From Pomphorhynchus laevis (lineage: Eukaryota > Acanthocephala > Palaeacanthocephala > Echinorhynchida > Pomphorhynchidae), in NCBI GenBank assembly GCA_012934845.2, contig WNNJ02003179.1, forward strand, positions 1 to 64,000: a stretch of DNA of 64,000 nt, in the 5' to 3' direction. The position numbers and the translations under genes were made by a program. The notes under the pieces were generated by a model, which saw only the letters and a program-made list of their open reading frames with translations, was not told the DNA's origin and did no database searches. Within the stretch, counting starts at the first letter, position 1. Each line of letters begins with the position of its first letter. Positions 1 to 11,690 of this stretch are shown piece after piece.

Positions 1-360
1 CAGAGGAAATACATCATTAGCATGTATTTGGCCCCGCTGCTATGTTGGGTAGAGGAGTTAGGGGCGAAACCTGATAACATAGCAGTTCCTCCTGATGACC
101 TCTAATTCTTATTCTGATATATAGTTTGGTATCTATTAGTCAATTCATAAAAATTGATTGTTATTATTAATTCTAATTTTTTATTTTAATTTGATTTAAA
201 TTATAGAAAATCTAAAAACAATTATTAATTTTATTAATTATTAAATTTTGATTTAGCATTATTATGTTTTGTTTATTTTATAATTATATTAAATACGTAG
301 ACTCAGTTAGCTGATTTGATTTATCAAATCAGAAATCAAAATCCGTTTGTTTTAAATTTA
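1..360 (+). repeat. Family 1 repeat, copy 1 (hammerhead-like, pLTR-like)
   Basis: The first 103 bases form three nested stems. Stem P1 pairs AGAGG (2-6) with CCTCT (99-103). P2 pairs AAATACAT (7-14) with ATGTATTT (22-29). P3 pairs CTGCTATGTT (37-46) with AACATAGCAG (76-85). CTGATGA (92-98) lies between P3 and P1, and GAAA lies at the P1/P2 join. This is the strand order of a hammerhead with stem II open. An A+T-rich tail follows, ending in a small hairpin near 310-331. The same family recurs at 1167, 29845, 30310 and through 35225-37765. The first copy is cut by the window edge. Because it flanks Penelope-like reverse transcriptase pieces, I read it as the terminal repeat (pLTR) of that element. 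Confidence 0.6.
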
Positions 361-1509
361 AAAACAAATATATTTAAGAAATGCATTTGAAAATAAATAT
401 ATTAAAATATTACTGTGGCTTTCCACAACTATTGAGATTTTATTTATCTAATAAAACCTAGAAACATATTTTTGCATGATCATTCATGTATACTATATAA
501 TATAAAATATAATACATTAAATAATGAACTTTTAAAAATTACAACAATTTGTAACGATATTGGCTTTCTTCAAAATCATTTAAATAATTTAATAGATACA
601 TATTTTTATATAATACATTAAATAACGAAATTTTCAAAATTATTTAAAGGTAGGGACATTTGTATTTAGACGAATAAAAGGTGTTACAATAAGAGATAAT
701 AGTAGCCCAATTTCACCTGACCTTTTTAAGCTTAATAGAATATGAATTTGTTCATAACTGTTTAAAAAATAAATATAAATTATATAAAGATATGAAATAT
801 ATGTTTCGATATATTGATGATATATGTGTATTTAACTCTAACAATTTCTAACAATCCATTTATATTTTAAAGTTTCATTCGTGCATACCATATAATATAA
901 AATATAATACATTAAATAACGAAATTTTAAGAATTGCAACAATATGTAATTATATTGGCTTTCTTCAAAATCATTTAAATAATTTAATAGATACATATTT
1001 TAAACTAGGTTACTATAAAAATAACATCAAGCAGAAAATAGTAAAATATATAAATCAACACAATAATATAAAGAATAAATTTAAAATCATTAGCGGCAAA
1101 TTTTTATGGATGGATAATAAATAATACACTTTGTATTAGAATAAGATATTAGATAATCAAATTTCACACGAGGAAATACGTCCTTAGCACGTATTTAACC
1201 CCACTGCTATGTGGAGCTAAAACCTGATAGCATAGCAGTTCCTTCTGGTGACCTCTAATACTTATTCTGATGCAACGTCTGTTATTTATTAGTCAATTCA
1301 TAAAAATGACTTTTATTTTAAATTTCAATTTTTTATTTTAACTTGAACACACAAAAGGAATAAATTTTCAAAATATAAATACATACGATTTTAGTACGCT
1401 TTATACAAATCTAGATTTAGTAGATATTAAAGAAGCGTTAGTAAAATTAATTAATCTTATATTCGGAAAAAGATATACATATATATGTTATAATAATTAT
1501 AACGCCTCT
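361..1509 (+). mobile_element. Penelope-like element remains (reverse transcriptase pieces)
   Basis: Two separate stretches translate to recognisable reverse transcriptase. Around 780-1123 the reading FRYIDDICVFNSNNF (palm motif C, Y-x-DD type) is followed by a thumb-like region rich in Asn, Ile and Lys. Around 1381-1509 the reading YDFSTLYTNLDL gives motif A. The A piece lies downstream of the C piece, with a family 1 repeat (1167-1375) between them. That order fits tandem copies of a Penelope-like element rather than one linear copy. Part of the thumb region is repeated at about 480-610 and 869-1000. No GIY-YIG nuclease was recognised. The element is clearly degenerate. The family call rests on motif style and needs a protein search. 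Confidence 0.5.
1167..1375 (+). repeat. Family 1 repeat, copy 2
   Basis: The same stems as copy 1 are present. P2 here is AAATACGT (1174-1181) with ACGTATTT (1189-1196). Copy 1 has ACAT/ATGT at the same place, so a base pair has changed on both sides, which supports a real stem. P3 is CTGCTATG (1204-1211) with CATAGCAG (1231-1238). The core heptamer reads CTGGTGA in this copy. Confidence 0.6.
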
Positions 1510-2325
1510 CTACAGACGCGAAAATAACGGTCGGATAGATATGAGTCAAGCCATGCTACAGTGGAGGAAGAAAATTTGTAATCATAACGAAGGCGAGAAA
1601 TGAGGATGGAGTGGTCGCCGATATCGAAGGCGGAAGAGAGCTCGAGGGAGATAAGAATACTATATGGAGCTTTGTCATGAGAAATGAGAAGACCGTTGTA
1701 AACTTCAATGCAAACGATTTATGTGGAGTGATTAGAGCGAAAGCGGATTGAAAAGAAGGGTACATATTAGACGAAGAGAGATAAAGGTTGATCTGTATTA
1801 AGATTAGGCGTTCGAAGAGCTTAGAAAGAGTAGGAGTGAAATAAGACGATAGCTAGAAGGAAGGGATGGGTCGAACGATTGTTTCTTAAGAAGGGAACGA
1901 ACGTGTCAGATTTCAATTGTGATGAGAAGATACAACTCGGTATGAATGATTGAGATTATGATAGGAGAGCTGGGAGTTGAGGATATGAAGCGAGTAGGCT
2001 CGACAGTGGGAGACAACGAGGATATGGATAATATAGAAGGTGGCCAGCGATGCGAGGAAAGGTTATGAATGGAAGGATCGTGGAAGTTGGTTGAGTTATT
2101 TTGGTTGATGGATGTAGGTTATTAAGAAACGAGGCAGGATGGACGAGACAAGGGATGTCAGGGAGCGGAGATGACATGGGATGGAAATTCTTTATAGTGA
2201 TATGATCAGTGGTCGAAGAAAGGACATCGGAAACGACGGGGTAGTTTGAGTAGACATCTTGGAGGTTGATTTGTGCTTATGGGGAGGTTGCGGATTAGTT
2301 TAATGGCACAAAACCCACATATGAA
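1505..2325 (-). mobile_element. LINE A copy 1 (CR1/L2-like), internally deleted
   Basis: On the minus strand, 1530-1935 gives the reverse transcriptase entry region: SYRLISLLLFLSKLFERLI, a QSAFRSNHST stretch, and motif A as SLELSSAFDIGDHSILISRL. Frames change along the piece. At about 1935 it joins directly to the 5' region of the element, which matches 11310-11683 closely. The endonuclease part is therefore missing. Both this copy and copy 3 end 5' at the same CCACAT boundary, suggesting a true 5' end near 2320. The copy is a dead fragment. Confidence 0.75.
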
Positions 2326-2949
2326 TGATTTTAAACAATCCGTTCAAGCTCTTTATCCAGGTGTATCATTAAGTTTATTGCTTGGTAGTTTTCAAGAAAG
2401 TCTCTATTACTTTTTAATATAATCTTTTCATACAGAAGCGTAATATGCAAACGTGCAATCTTTACGTATTTTCACTCAGTAAATGCTCGGCAACTATTTA
2501 GGGAGGCTTGAAATAACCTAGTAATTGAATAAGTTAAATGTTAACTATGCAACTTTAGAGAAAATATCATCAAGTCCATCAAACGTTAAGATGACTATTG
2601 CGATAACTATATTCGGCTTATCTGATTAATTTGCTCTTCTAACTACTTCATCGAGTAGGAACATTTGATGATTTGATTGGAAATTACAAAGTGTTATTCA
2701 ACGTAATAATCTTTGGAAAAATAAAAGAATGAACTCGAACCATATAAGTCATAAAATAAGTTCATCGTTGAATTATTCCAATTATTTCTTATTTTACTGA
2801 ATACTACTACCTTCTTTAGCAAGTTAGAAACATATTCATATATTTTATGTATTATATATTATATTGATAATAAGAAAGAATGAATGGTTTTTATTCACGA
2901 ACCTACAAATTGTAATAAGTATTTTTATATTCAGTCAAATGTAAATATG
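2326..2949. other. No gene seen
   Basis: A+T-rich stretch between LINE A copy 1 and the Gypsy-like fossil. Short frames only. Part may be the worn continuation of the fossil, but I could not support that. Confidence 0.5.
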
Positions 2950-3835
2950 ATAAAGTTATTAATCTGATACCACATTCATCCCACTTGATAATTTTAAAAT
3001 CGACGGCAAATTGATTTCCATGCTCGATATTTGCCTAATTGCTAATGTTTCTTGCTTAGCATTTCTTCGAAATCGAATGGAAACAATCGAATGTAAGAGC
3101 AGAAATATATGAGAAAGTATCAAATCACGACGTAGATTAGACATTACGAAGCATTGACCGTCATAATTGTTGTGATTAAAGAAATACATCGATAGTACGC
3201 ATTATTTATTGCATATAGATGTGAATGATGAATTAGCCATGGAAATCCTAGCATAAAAGATGCTGTAGAAACATCTAGTTTGCGAAACGGGGAATTGAAG
3301 AGCTTCCGCTGTTGATAAGAGCTTCCAGCTTTTAAGTCTTAACACGAACTTATACAGTTGATGCATCGCCATTTACATTTTGGCAAGGATAATATTAAGT
3401 GATTCACCGTCGAACTCGTATAGTCGAGTAGTACGATTATATTCTCATCGCGATAGAAACATCTTGGCTCGACAAACTTTTTCGTAGTGCCCACGTTTTA
3501 AACAATATGAGCATTCAGCAACTCGGGCTGAACAACAATTGCCTGTATGCATATCTCCACCACAAAATTAGCAATTTTGTTGTTGAACTTATGAGCTCTA
3601 TCAATAGATTCATCATTATCTGAAATATCAATATCACTATTTGTTTTAAACTTCTGGTCTCTTTCATTGCATTTCCTGGGAACTTGGATGTGTCGATATT
3701 CGCTTGATTGAGTTTGAACTGATTCAATTGTTCGAGCGACTTGATAAGCTTGCTCTTTATCAATATCATTGTTTTCAGGTATGCGCTGACGAAATCAGAC
3801 AATTTGACAGTACTATTCCATAACTAAAATATAGA
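2950..3835 (-). mobile_element. Gypsy-like LTR retrotransposon fossil (gag end and protease/early RT region)
   Basis: On the minus strand, about 3440-3560 reads as a pair of CCHC zinc knuckles of nucleocapsid type. About 2959-3189 reads like the stretch between protease and reverse transcriptase of Gypsy elements. The two parts lie in the normal gag-to-pol order. The element is broken, with several breaks and most of pol missing. No terminal repeats were recognised. It looks old. Confidence 0.6.
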
Positions 3836-5246
3836 ACACTTTGTAAAGCAACAACGTTATATAGGCGAAATTTAGCAACCAATTAAATTGCCGGATGAAA
3901 CACAGACGACCTGAAAAACCGGGTCGTGATTGATCATCAACTCATTGTATAGAAAATTCATCACACACTATGAAACTAATTATCATTGATACTATATATA
4001 TTGAATCCATCGTGGATCCTGGGCTGCTTTTTAAATTATACTTTACAACAAAATATAATTGAATATATTTATAGATCAACAGAGAACTACATCAATATAC
4101 TTGTGGCAGTGTGTTAAGGTGCATATAATAAGGTCATATTTACGCTACTAATGAGTATTAAAAATACTTATTACGTATCTATCGTTGTGTTTCCGTTTGA
4201 TTTCATAATTTGATTATATTTCGTAATTTAATTTACTTTTATTTCGTATTAATCTGCAATGAGTTTTAAAAAAAACAGAATTTATTTTTTACTAAAAATA
4301 CATAAAACATTTACAAAAACATACAAAATCATTAATAAATGATTAAAGATTTAATATTTTATAATTTAATCAGGACAACTGAAGATGGCTTGCAAGTGTA
4401 TAAAATATTTTAAATAAATCTTATGAAAATACTATTAATGATCAAATTGTAGAAGTAATATTTTCTATTTCATAAAAAATGATTTACTCTGTAAATATTT
4501 ATGCACACGTGAAAACATAACTTGAGTATATAGGAGTTTGGATATATATACAATACACACCAAAAGATATATGCACATTATGTGTACATTATTATATGTG
4601 TACATTATTATTCTAAATTTACAAGCTGATAATATAAATCTAAAGATATATTAATTATTTAATTTATTTTAATTTTTCATCCATCTACTTAACATTTGTA
4701 AATAAAATCGATAACATAAAAGTGCATAAAAAGGAATAGATAAAAATATATATTTAATCTGGTGTTGTCGCTTGATATAGTTGTAAAAGAGTTGAGCAAA
4801 GCGTAAAAAGCTTTCATTCACTTCCATCTTCTATACAAATATAAGCAAAATAAATTTATTTAATAAAATAAAATCGATTTATTTAAATAAAATAAAATCG
4901 ATTTATTTAAATAAAATAAAATCTATTTATTTAAATAAATTTTTTATTTTAATCGATATATTTTTAAAAGTAATATTTACATGATTAGATAACACAGTAA
5001 ATTACAAAATACTTCATAAGTACTAGTTGGTCGTATATTCATTATTGTCTGTTTCATGTTTTATCTTGTCTATCATATGATAAAATGACATAAAAAATGA
5101 TTAAATTAAAATGATATTTTTTATCATTAAAATTACTCAGGTCTACATCAACTAATTGTCTGTTACAGATTTAAGCATAGAATCAAGGCCCACTATTATA
5201 AGTAGTATCGACATAAGAAGCTTCAGAAACTGATGTTTTTAATGTG
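3836..5246. other. A+T-rich stretch without a gene
   Basis: I see no coding signal on either strand. It contains the short tandem repeat at 4849-4945, and its right end meets the 3' tail of LINE A copy 2. Confidence 0.6.
4849..4945. repeat. Short tandem repeat of about 25 bp
   Basis: About three and a half units of a sequence close to ATAAAATCGATTTATTTAA repeat head to tail, with one base change in the last unit. Confidence 0.8.
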
Positions 5247-8110
5247 AAATAATAATAATTTATTTAACGTGGCAAATGCGTGCAAACTACACCCTTACAT
5301 GACCACTAACAAAAAAGGAACACATCAAAAGTCACAGATTAATTGGTTAATTGTTAAAGTGGAATTAGATTTGGCGTTTGAAGCACGGCATTGATGTTGA
5401 TCGGCTGATATGAATAGACAGATGATTTCACGAGAGATGAGCAGCACAACGAAGGAGCGGAAGCAAATGAGGTAGAGTAGTTTGGGACATGTAAAAGAAG
5501 GGAATTACGGGAACGCAGGGAACAGTAAACAGGACGAGAATTATCAAGAAAAGGAAGGTTGAGAAATTAATGGGTATGAAAAGTTACAAGGCGGAAAGCA
5601 ACGATAAGAAGACGAATTTGAACACGACAATAAATTGTAGGCAAATCGAGAGAAGCAAGATGGTGGGATGTATGATCAAAACGACGAAGACGGATGATAA
5701 CTCGGACGGCAGCGTTGATGATGCGTTGTAAAAGAAGAAGAGTGGATTTAGGTGAGTTGGAAAATAGACTCAGACAGTTTTGAGAAAATAAGAGAATATA
5801 TGAGTCATACATGAAGAGAAATCGATCAATCTACGAATTTGACGGAGGTTGCGGAGAATCAAGGTAGATGAGCGTACTTTATTTCTAACGAAAAATTTAA
5901 GTGAAAGTCTGTTGTCGAAATGAAAGCCTTAGAAAATAAGATTGTCAACGATAGGGAGAATTGTGAACGGAAATTAAATTAGATTGCAGATAAGAGGAAA
6001 ATTATCAGGATTTATGTCGAAGAAGTAGATGATTGTGAAAGAATTGAGTTTAAGATTTTCCAATGAGATTTAGAGTTGGAAGACGACTCGAGTTGATTTC
6101 GCCAAAAGAGAGTACGTTTAGTTCGCATAAGAATGAGATGGGAACAGCGGAGAGAAAGATAGGAAGCATGGAGATTTGGAGTGAGTGAGGTTGCAGACGT
6201 GTAAGAAGGCGATTAAACACATGAAAAGAGTGACGGAGCCGACGCTTAGAAAGACTACTGTCTAAATCGAACCAGAGAGCATGGCGCGACCGCTGAAAAC
6301 GTCGTGGTCGAATAGGCAGAAGGTTATTAAGGATGTTCGTAAGTTCAGAATCAAACAGAATGAAGAGATAATCGGGAGAGAAATAGTTAAGAGGAAGTGA
6401 AAAGAGTGAAGAATTGAGTAAGGCAGAACAGAGAATACGGATATCGAAAAGTTTCCAGGGTCGACTTGGTGTGGATAATGGTGTAGGCGGATAAGGATGA
6501 TGGGGACGAGTAAGAGTGACAAGGAAATGCTCGGACAAACCAGTATTAGTAATTGACAAGGATGTATAGTCATTGAAGCAGTTAGGAACAGCAATGATGT
6601 CGAGAGCATCGCCGAGAATATGAGTTGGGCTTGTTGAAAGTAATTTATAGTTAAAATCAGAAAAAAGATTAGTTAAAGTGATATAGTCAGAGTCAGCCGG
6701 GCGATCAAGACGAATGTTAAAGTCACCGAGAACAAAAGAAGGAGTATAAGAGAATGAACAATGAGACATAAAATCTGCAAGGTCGTTAAAGAGCAAACGT
6801 GATGGGGCAACTGAACCTGAACGGTATACAATCACAAGTTCCAGAGGGAAAGGATTTGATAATCTGCATATGAGTAATTCAAACGAAGTGTAACGAATGT
6901 TAACGTTAATTTTACGTAGAGACATTAGGTAACGAGCAATGACAACAATACCGCTATGGTTAGAAGCAGTAGATGTATGGGATACAATTGGACGAGCTGA
7001 TTCAACTAGAAAACAACCAGAGCGACATAGACGATGAATAGCAAGATCGTCGGAGTCAGAGTACCAGGATTGGGAAATGCAGAGAATATCGATAGATAAT
7101 TGATCGAAGATATCAAGGAGCAGATCCGCATTATGAAGATGGAACGAGTGTTAAAAAACTAAGACGAAAAGTATGCTTAGGAGCGAGATCGACTAGCGAA
7201 GAAGACAAGGGGAGAGATGGGACGCCATCGAATTTTTGGCCTTGTGTGTACAACGTGAAAATTTCCATTGATTTGACGTATAGATAAGGATGACTCGCCG
7301 TTTGTTTCACGTCGATGTTTCTCAATGCGAGCTAAATTGAGCTGGGCAATATCAGAAGGGGAGCGGTCAGGAAAGATACGACTAGTAGACGAAGTGGTAA
7401 GAAATTTAAAACATTGGGAGAGTACCAAGGAGGCATGTCAACTATGTCGGAAAACGATTATTTGAAGTGGAGGACTGAGATGATTGGATTTAGTGGATGT
7501 TTAAACGGATAAAAGATACAGGAAAATATTATTGAAAAAGAATGGATTATCATTAGGAAGAATGGCTTGAGAGGATAGACTTGAAAGCAGATACACATCA
7601 TCGAGGCGACATTGAGGAGAAGCAGATTCGAGAAGCTTTAAGTTAGATATGATAATGCATCGATCGCGCGAAGGAAAACGATTACGTGGAAGTTGTGGAC
7701 GGACATATCTGGTAGGAGTAGAGGCAGAAAAGCAGATAAACGTGGGAATGACAGGAGTGCTAAGTGAAGATTTAAGATAGTTTGGAGCATGTGTGACAGT
7801 AGTGGAGTGTTGAATTGGTTGATCGGAGATATTACTGGAGATGATTTTGACGGAAAGATGCAAATTATTGAGAGGTGATACAGTTGGAGCATGTGTGATA
7901 GGAGTGGATTGCTGAATCAGTTGAACGGAGATGTTACTGGAGATGATTTCGACGGAAGGATGTAAATTATTGAGAAGTGATACGGTGGAGGTAGAGTAAG
8001 GAGTACGTGAAGAGAAGAAAGAGGTATCAGATGTATTTAGATGTGGGGAGGAATAGGAAACATGAGGTATGATATAAATGCTTTTACTGTTTGCATTGTT
8101 AGGAAGATGA
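5247..8110 (-). mobile_element. LINE A copy 2, near full span but lacking the RT core
   Basis: Minus-strand order is 5' region and ORF1 (8110-7130), endonuclease (6925-6050), RT thumb/C-terminal part (about 6010-5340), 3' UTR hairpin, then an AAT-type tail at 5247-5262. The ORF1 C-terminal part contains FPDRSPSDIAQLNLARIE. The 3' end carries the same hairpin and TTTGCCAC motif as the plus-strand copy at 27330-27350. Palm motifs A to C are absent: the frame runs from the linker after the endonuclease straight to sequence matching 26600 onward in copy 5. This is one internal deletion of the catalytic core. Confidence 0.8.
6050..6925 (-). pseudogene. APE-type endonuclease frame of LINE A copy 2
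   Basis: An open frame of 291 codons. It covers the C-terminal half of an exonuclease/endonuclease/phosphatase-type domain: FVLGDFNIRLDRP, then ALDIIAV, then LSEHFLVTL, where the last replaces the usual SDH. It then continues into the basic linker that precedes the reverse transcriptase in CR1-like elements. In a live element this protein would nick target DNA to prime reverse transcription. Here the rest of ORF2 is broken, and the catalytic Asp of the usual SDH is a Glu, so I read it as inactive. The alternative, a free-standing nuclease gene, is unlikely given the LINE sequence on both sides. Confidence 0.75.
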
Positions 8111-8698
8111 ATATTAAGGAAAGTTTTATCCGTAGTTAAACAAGTGTGTGAGAGAAGTTTAAAGAACGGGATTCATAAATGGCGAATGAATTAGTTAGCA
8201 AACGGATGACGACGATCGCTTGGAAGATATTTTGTCGTTTGTTGACGATCCAAGTATAACAGCGGTCCGAGTCGACTGAGAGACATCATTAAGTTCATTT
8301 ATTGAGCATAACTCTATTTCGTTAGCCTCCAAAACGTCTCCACCGTTTGAGTGGTCATGCTTCATTAGCTAATCTACGAGGGCAGCACAACAGAAGCCGC
8401 AGAGGAAATTCCGTCCTGAAACTTTTCTTCGTCAGTGAAAGGAATGACAATGTGAGTCCAAACATTGTACTTCTTGTTGTCGCATCCAATTTGCTTTTTG
8501 ATGTAAGTTTCCCTGACGGACTTGAGTTGCTGGCCGACATTTTTAGTTAGCTTTCTCTTTGTCCATAATAATATGTCAATTAGTTAGTTATAATCAAGAA
8601 TGTTTATAATTAAGAAAATTTGAACTGTGTTGTATGGTATAATTGTAATTATACTGAATACTTAACTTTCTTGTAAGTTATAATCAATAAATTTTTGA
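8111..8698. other. Possible small gene remnant, unrecognised
   Basis: On the plus strand, 8197-8270 reads QTDDDRLEDILSFVDDPSIT, which looks coding-like, then stops. A 67-codon frame at 8347-8550 ends with FPDGLELLADIFS. Neither matches a family I know. They could be exons of an unrecognised host gene or flanking DNA carried by a mobile element. Confidence 0.2.
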
Positions 8699-8777
8699 GC
8701 GCTCTCAGGCGGCTTCGTGCGCTCTCGGGCAGTTTCGTGCGCTGTAGGGCGGCTTTGTGCGCTCTTAGGCGGCTTCG
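8699..8777. repeat. G+C-rich 20-bp minisatellite
   Basis: Four head-to-tail units close to GCTCTCAGGCGGCTTCGTGC occupy 8701-8777. They are much richer in G+C than the surroundings. Three of the four units differ at only a few positions. Confidence 0.9.
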
Positions 8778-9839
8778 ATATTATGTGTTATATTCTCTTG
8801 TGTGTTTGTCCCAGTAAAATAATAATAATCTTGGTGGTCTGGAACTGAAATTGTAAGAATTTATAATAACCAAGACAATTTTTTGAAGTGCTCAAGAAAA
8901 GTGCTCAATAAAAGTAGACTAATGACGAAACGACTCTATAATATTCCTGAATTCATTTAATCCGGTAAACTAAATGTGTGCAGATGAACACCCACATAAA
9001 AAAGTTGACGAGGTTGGTTGCCAATTAATCTCGTCAGGATGTTGGACGGAAGATATGATCTTCATATCTTTAAATTAATAAAAAATAAAGAATTGGTTGA
9101 TTTTAGAAAAAATATATTTATACCTGTATTCCGTAAATAAGGATTTTAAATCATCAGCGGATATCAAAAACATTTATTATGCAGAGGCTTATAAAGAAAA
9201 ATGGAAGCGACTAAATATATGGGAATAGTAGCCTTGATGCAGTTCGGTATAATTGAGAAGCAACAAGTTGTGTGCTTAGTAGAACCGCTCAGTAGTAAAC
9301 ATTATTTTTACACTGTTAAGGCGAGATACCAACATTTGAGATAATGAAAATTAGGGAATTTGTTCAATGATGACATAAATACTACTTGAAAGTCTTTGCT
9401 TTCTTCTATAACGCAGAATGCCTTAAGCTGCATATTTGGTAGTTCCTGCAGGGACATAGTTTGCTCCGATGAAAATCGTAGTTTTTACGAAATGGTAGAT
9501 TATTATCCTATAGCAGGTAGAAAATATTTTACCTGGTGAAGGAATGTTCAAAAGTGATATCAAGTATGACGTTAATATGGATTTATAATATAAATTGTAT
9601 TGAATAGAGTGGAAGTTACAATGTTATTCAGGTTTCGTGATGGTTAACTTTTTCGATAGCAATTCATGGCTTTTCGTTGAAATATCTTGTAAATAATATC
9701 CATAATTCTACAATTGGTAGAAGAGTTTAAATTATCAACAGTATCATTGCCGTCAACGTTAAATTTGCTACTAACCTGGGTTAGCGAGCGTATATCACGT
9801 CTGAGAAAGCAGTGATAGACTAGAAAAGCCCGGCGGAGT
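8778..9839. other. No gene seen
   Basis: Ordinary A+T-rich noncoding DNA. No repeat family from elsewhere in the window was recognised here. Confidence 0.5.
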
Positions 9840-11690
9840 CGACACTTTAATAGTATGCGTTAGATGCCAAACAATGGGATACGGTGCAAGCGACGGTGAG
9901 AGTGAGGCTTGAAGGGCAAGAGAAGATCAAGATTGAATGTGAGTTCAGAGTCGAAAAGAAATGCAAGTTCGAGAGGAGAGGAATATGTTATTATGGGAGA
10001 AGATAGAGACGATTTAAGTGAGGCAGAGTGAAGAAGGGAAATGTCAAGATTTCTTCAAAAGCGACGTAAGATGGTAGGTATATAAAGCGGGGGAATGGTT
10101 GGAAGTGAGATCAAGGGTGACGATAAAGTGATCGGATAGACCAGGAGCGGAGATGTACAGTGAGGTGTAGGCAGCAAAACTATCAAGGACAGCAATGATG
10201 TCGAGTGCCCGGCCAAGGATATGCGTAAAGGCCGTGGAGATGAGTTTGTAATTGTAGTTGGATAGAATGTTGATGAACCAGATGGACTCGGTGGAAGAGG
10301 GGCGTTCGACGCGGATGGTGAAGTCGCCGAGAACGAGTTAAGGAATGGATGACAAAGAAGAATGTGAAAAGAGATAAGCGAGTTTGTTAAAAAATAAGGA
10401 GGTAAGAGCTGATGAACCAGGACGGTATACAATGGCGAGATCCAGAGTGATCGGGCTAGAAGAACGACAAGTGAGCAATTCAAAAGAGCAAGGACTGAAA
10501 GAGGAATGATTTTGCGAAGAGATGCGGGTGGCGGGCTAATGCGACAATGCTGCCATGATTAGAGAGTTTAGAAGTGGATGAGCTTAAGGGGCGGGTGAAT
10601 TCGACTTGTGAGCAACCGGCAGCGAGCGAACAGTGATTTGAGAGGTCGTCAGATTCGGAGTGCCATGATTCGGCGAGGCAGAAGTGATCGATGGATTTCT
10701 TGGTGAATAGGTTAAGGATGATATCTGATTTATGGAGAATATATCTAGTGTTGAGGGGACCGAGGCGGAAACCGTATGTTGTGGCAATAGGTATTAGCGA
10801 AGAATACACATAAGGGAGATGCAACGCAATGTAATTTTGTGGTGGGTGTGGACAACTTGAAAATTTTTGTCGATGTTTTGTATGTAGAGGGATGTTTCGC
10901 TGTTTTCCTCACGACGGCGTTTTTTGATGCGGGCAGAAGAGAGTTGAGCGATTTCGGAAAAGGTGCCATCAAAGAAAATGCGAGTGGTTAAAGAGGACAT
11001 GAGTTTAAATCGTTGGGATAGGGCAGAGGACGCGTGATAGCTATGATTTAATTAATTTTCAGGTGAGGGTCTGAGAAGGATTAGATTGAGAAGATTAGTT
11101 TAGGCGGATGAATTCGACAGGACAGATGTCGTGGAAAAAGGATTGCTTATCCACAGGAGCAAGAGACGAGATGATGGGTCTGAAGACGGAAACATCGTGG
11201 TCGAGACGTGCTCGTGGAGATATGGAGGTGGAAGGGGTCATATTAGTCAGGATGACGCAACGATCGCGAGAAAGAAACCGTTTTCGTAAAGGAGGACGAG
11301 TGACATGAGTTGGTGAGATCACGATAGAAGAGCTGGGAGTTGAGGATATGATGGGAGTAGGTTCGACAGCGGCAGACAAAGAAGATATGGATAATATAGA
11401 GGGTGGCAAGCGATGTGATGAAAGGTTATGAGTGGAATGATTGTGAAGGTTGGTTGATGTATTTCTTTGGTGGACGTAGGTTATTGATAAACGAGACATT
11501 AGGGACTGGTCGGAGGTGTCGGGGATTGAATATTACATGGAATGGGAAGTGTTTATGATCACATGATCAGTGGGTGGGGTGTGGGCATTGAAAACGATAG
11601 GGGTAATTTTAGTGGACTTGCTGGATGTTGATATGTTCTGATGGGACAGGTTGCGGATTAGTTTATTGTCACAAAATCCACATAGCAAGT
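9840..11690 (-). mobile_element. LINE A copy 3, 5' half only
   Basis: Minus-strand order is 5' region (11683-11310), ORF1 C-terminal part (about 11000-10800, FSEIAQLSSARIKKRRRE), then endonuclease (10824-9880) in several frames. The endonuclease shows LGPLNTRYILHKSDIILNLF and, further on, the ALDI...SDHF block matching 23870-23950 in copy 4. It stops at about 9840, just after the endonuclease, so there is no reverse transcriptase. The 5' boundary agrees with copy 1. Confidence 0.8.

Noticed and set aside
2-103. A strictly canonical hammerhead in family 1 with the second GAAA (in GGCGAAACC)
   Set aside because: The bases before that GAAA do not pair with those after CTGATGA, and it lies inside the P3 loop, so only the three-way junction using the first GAAA is plausible.
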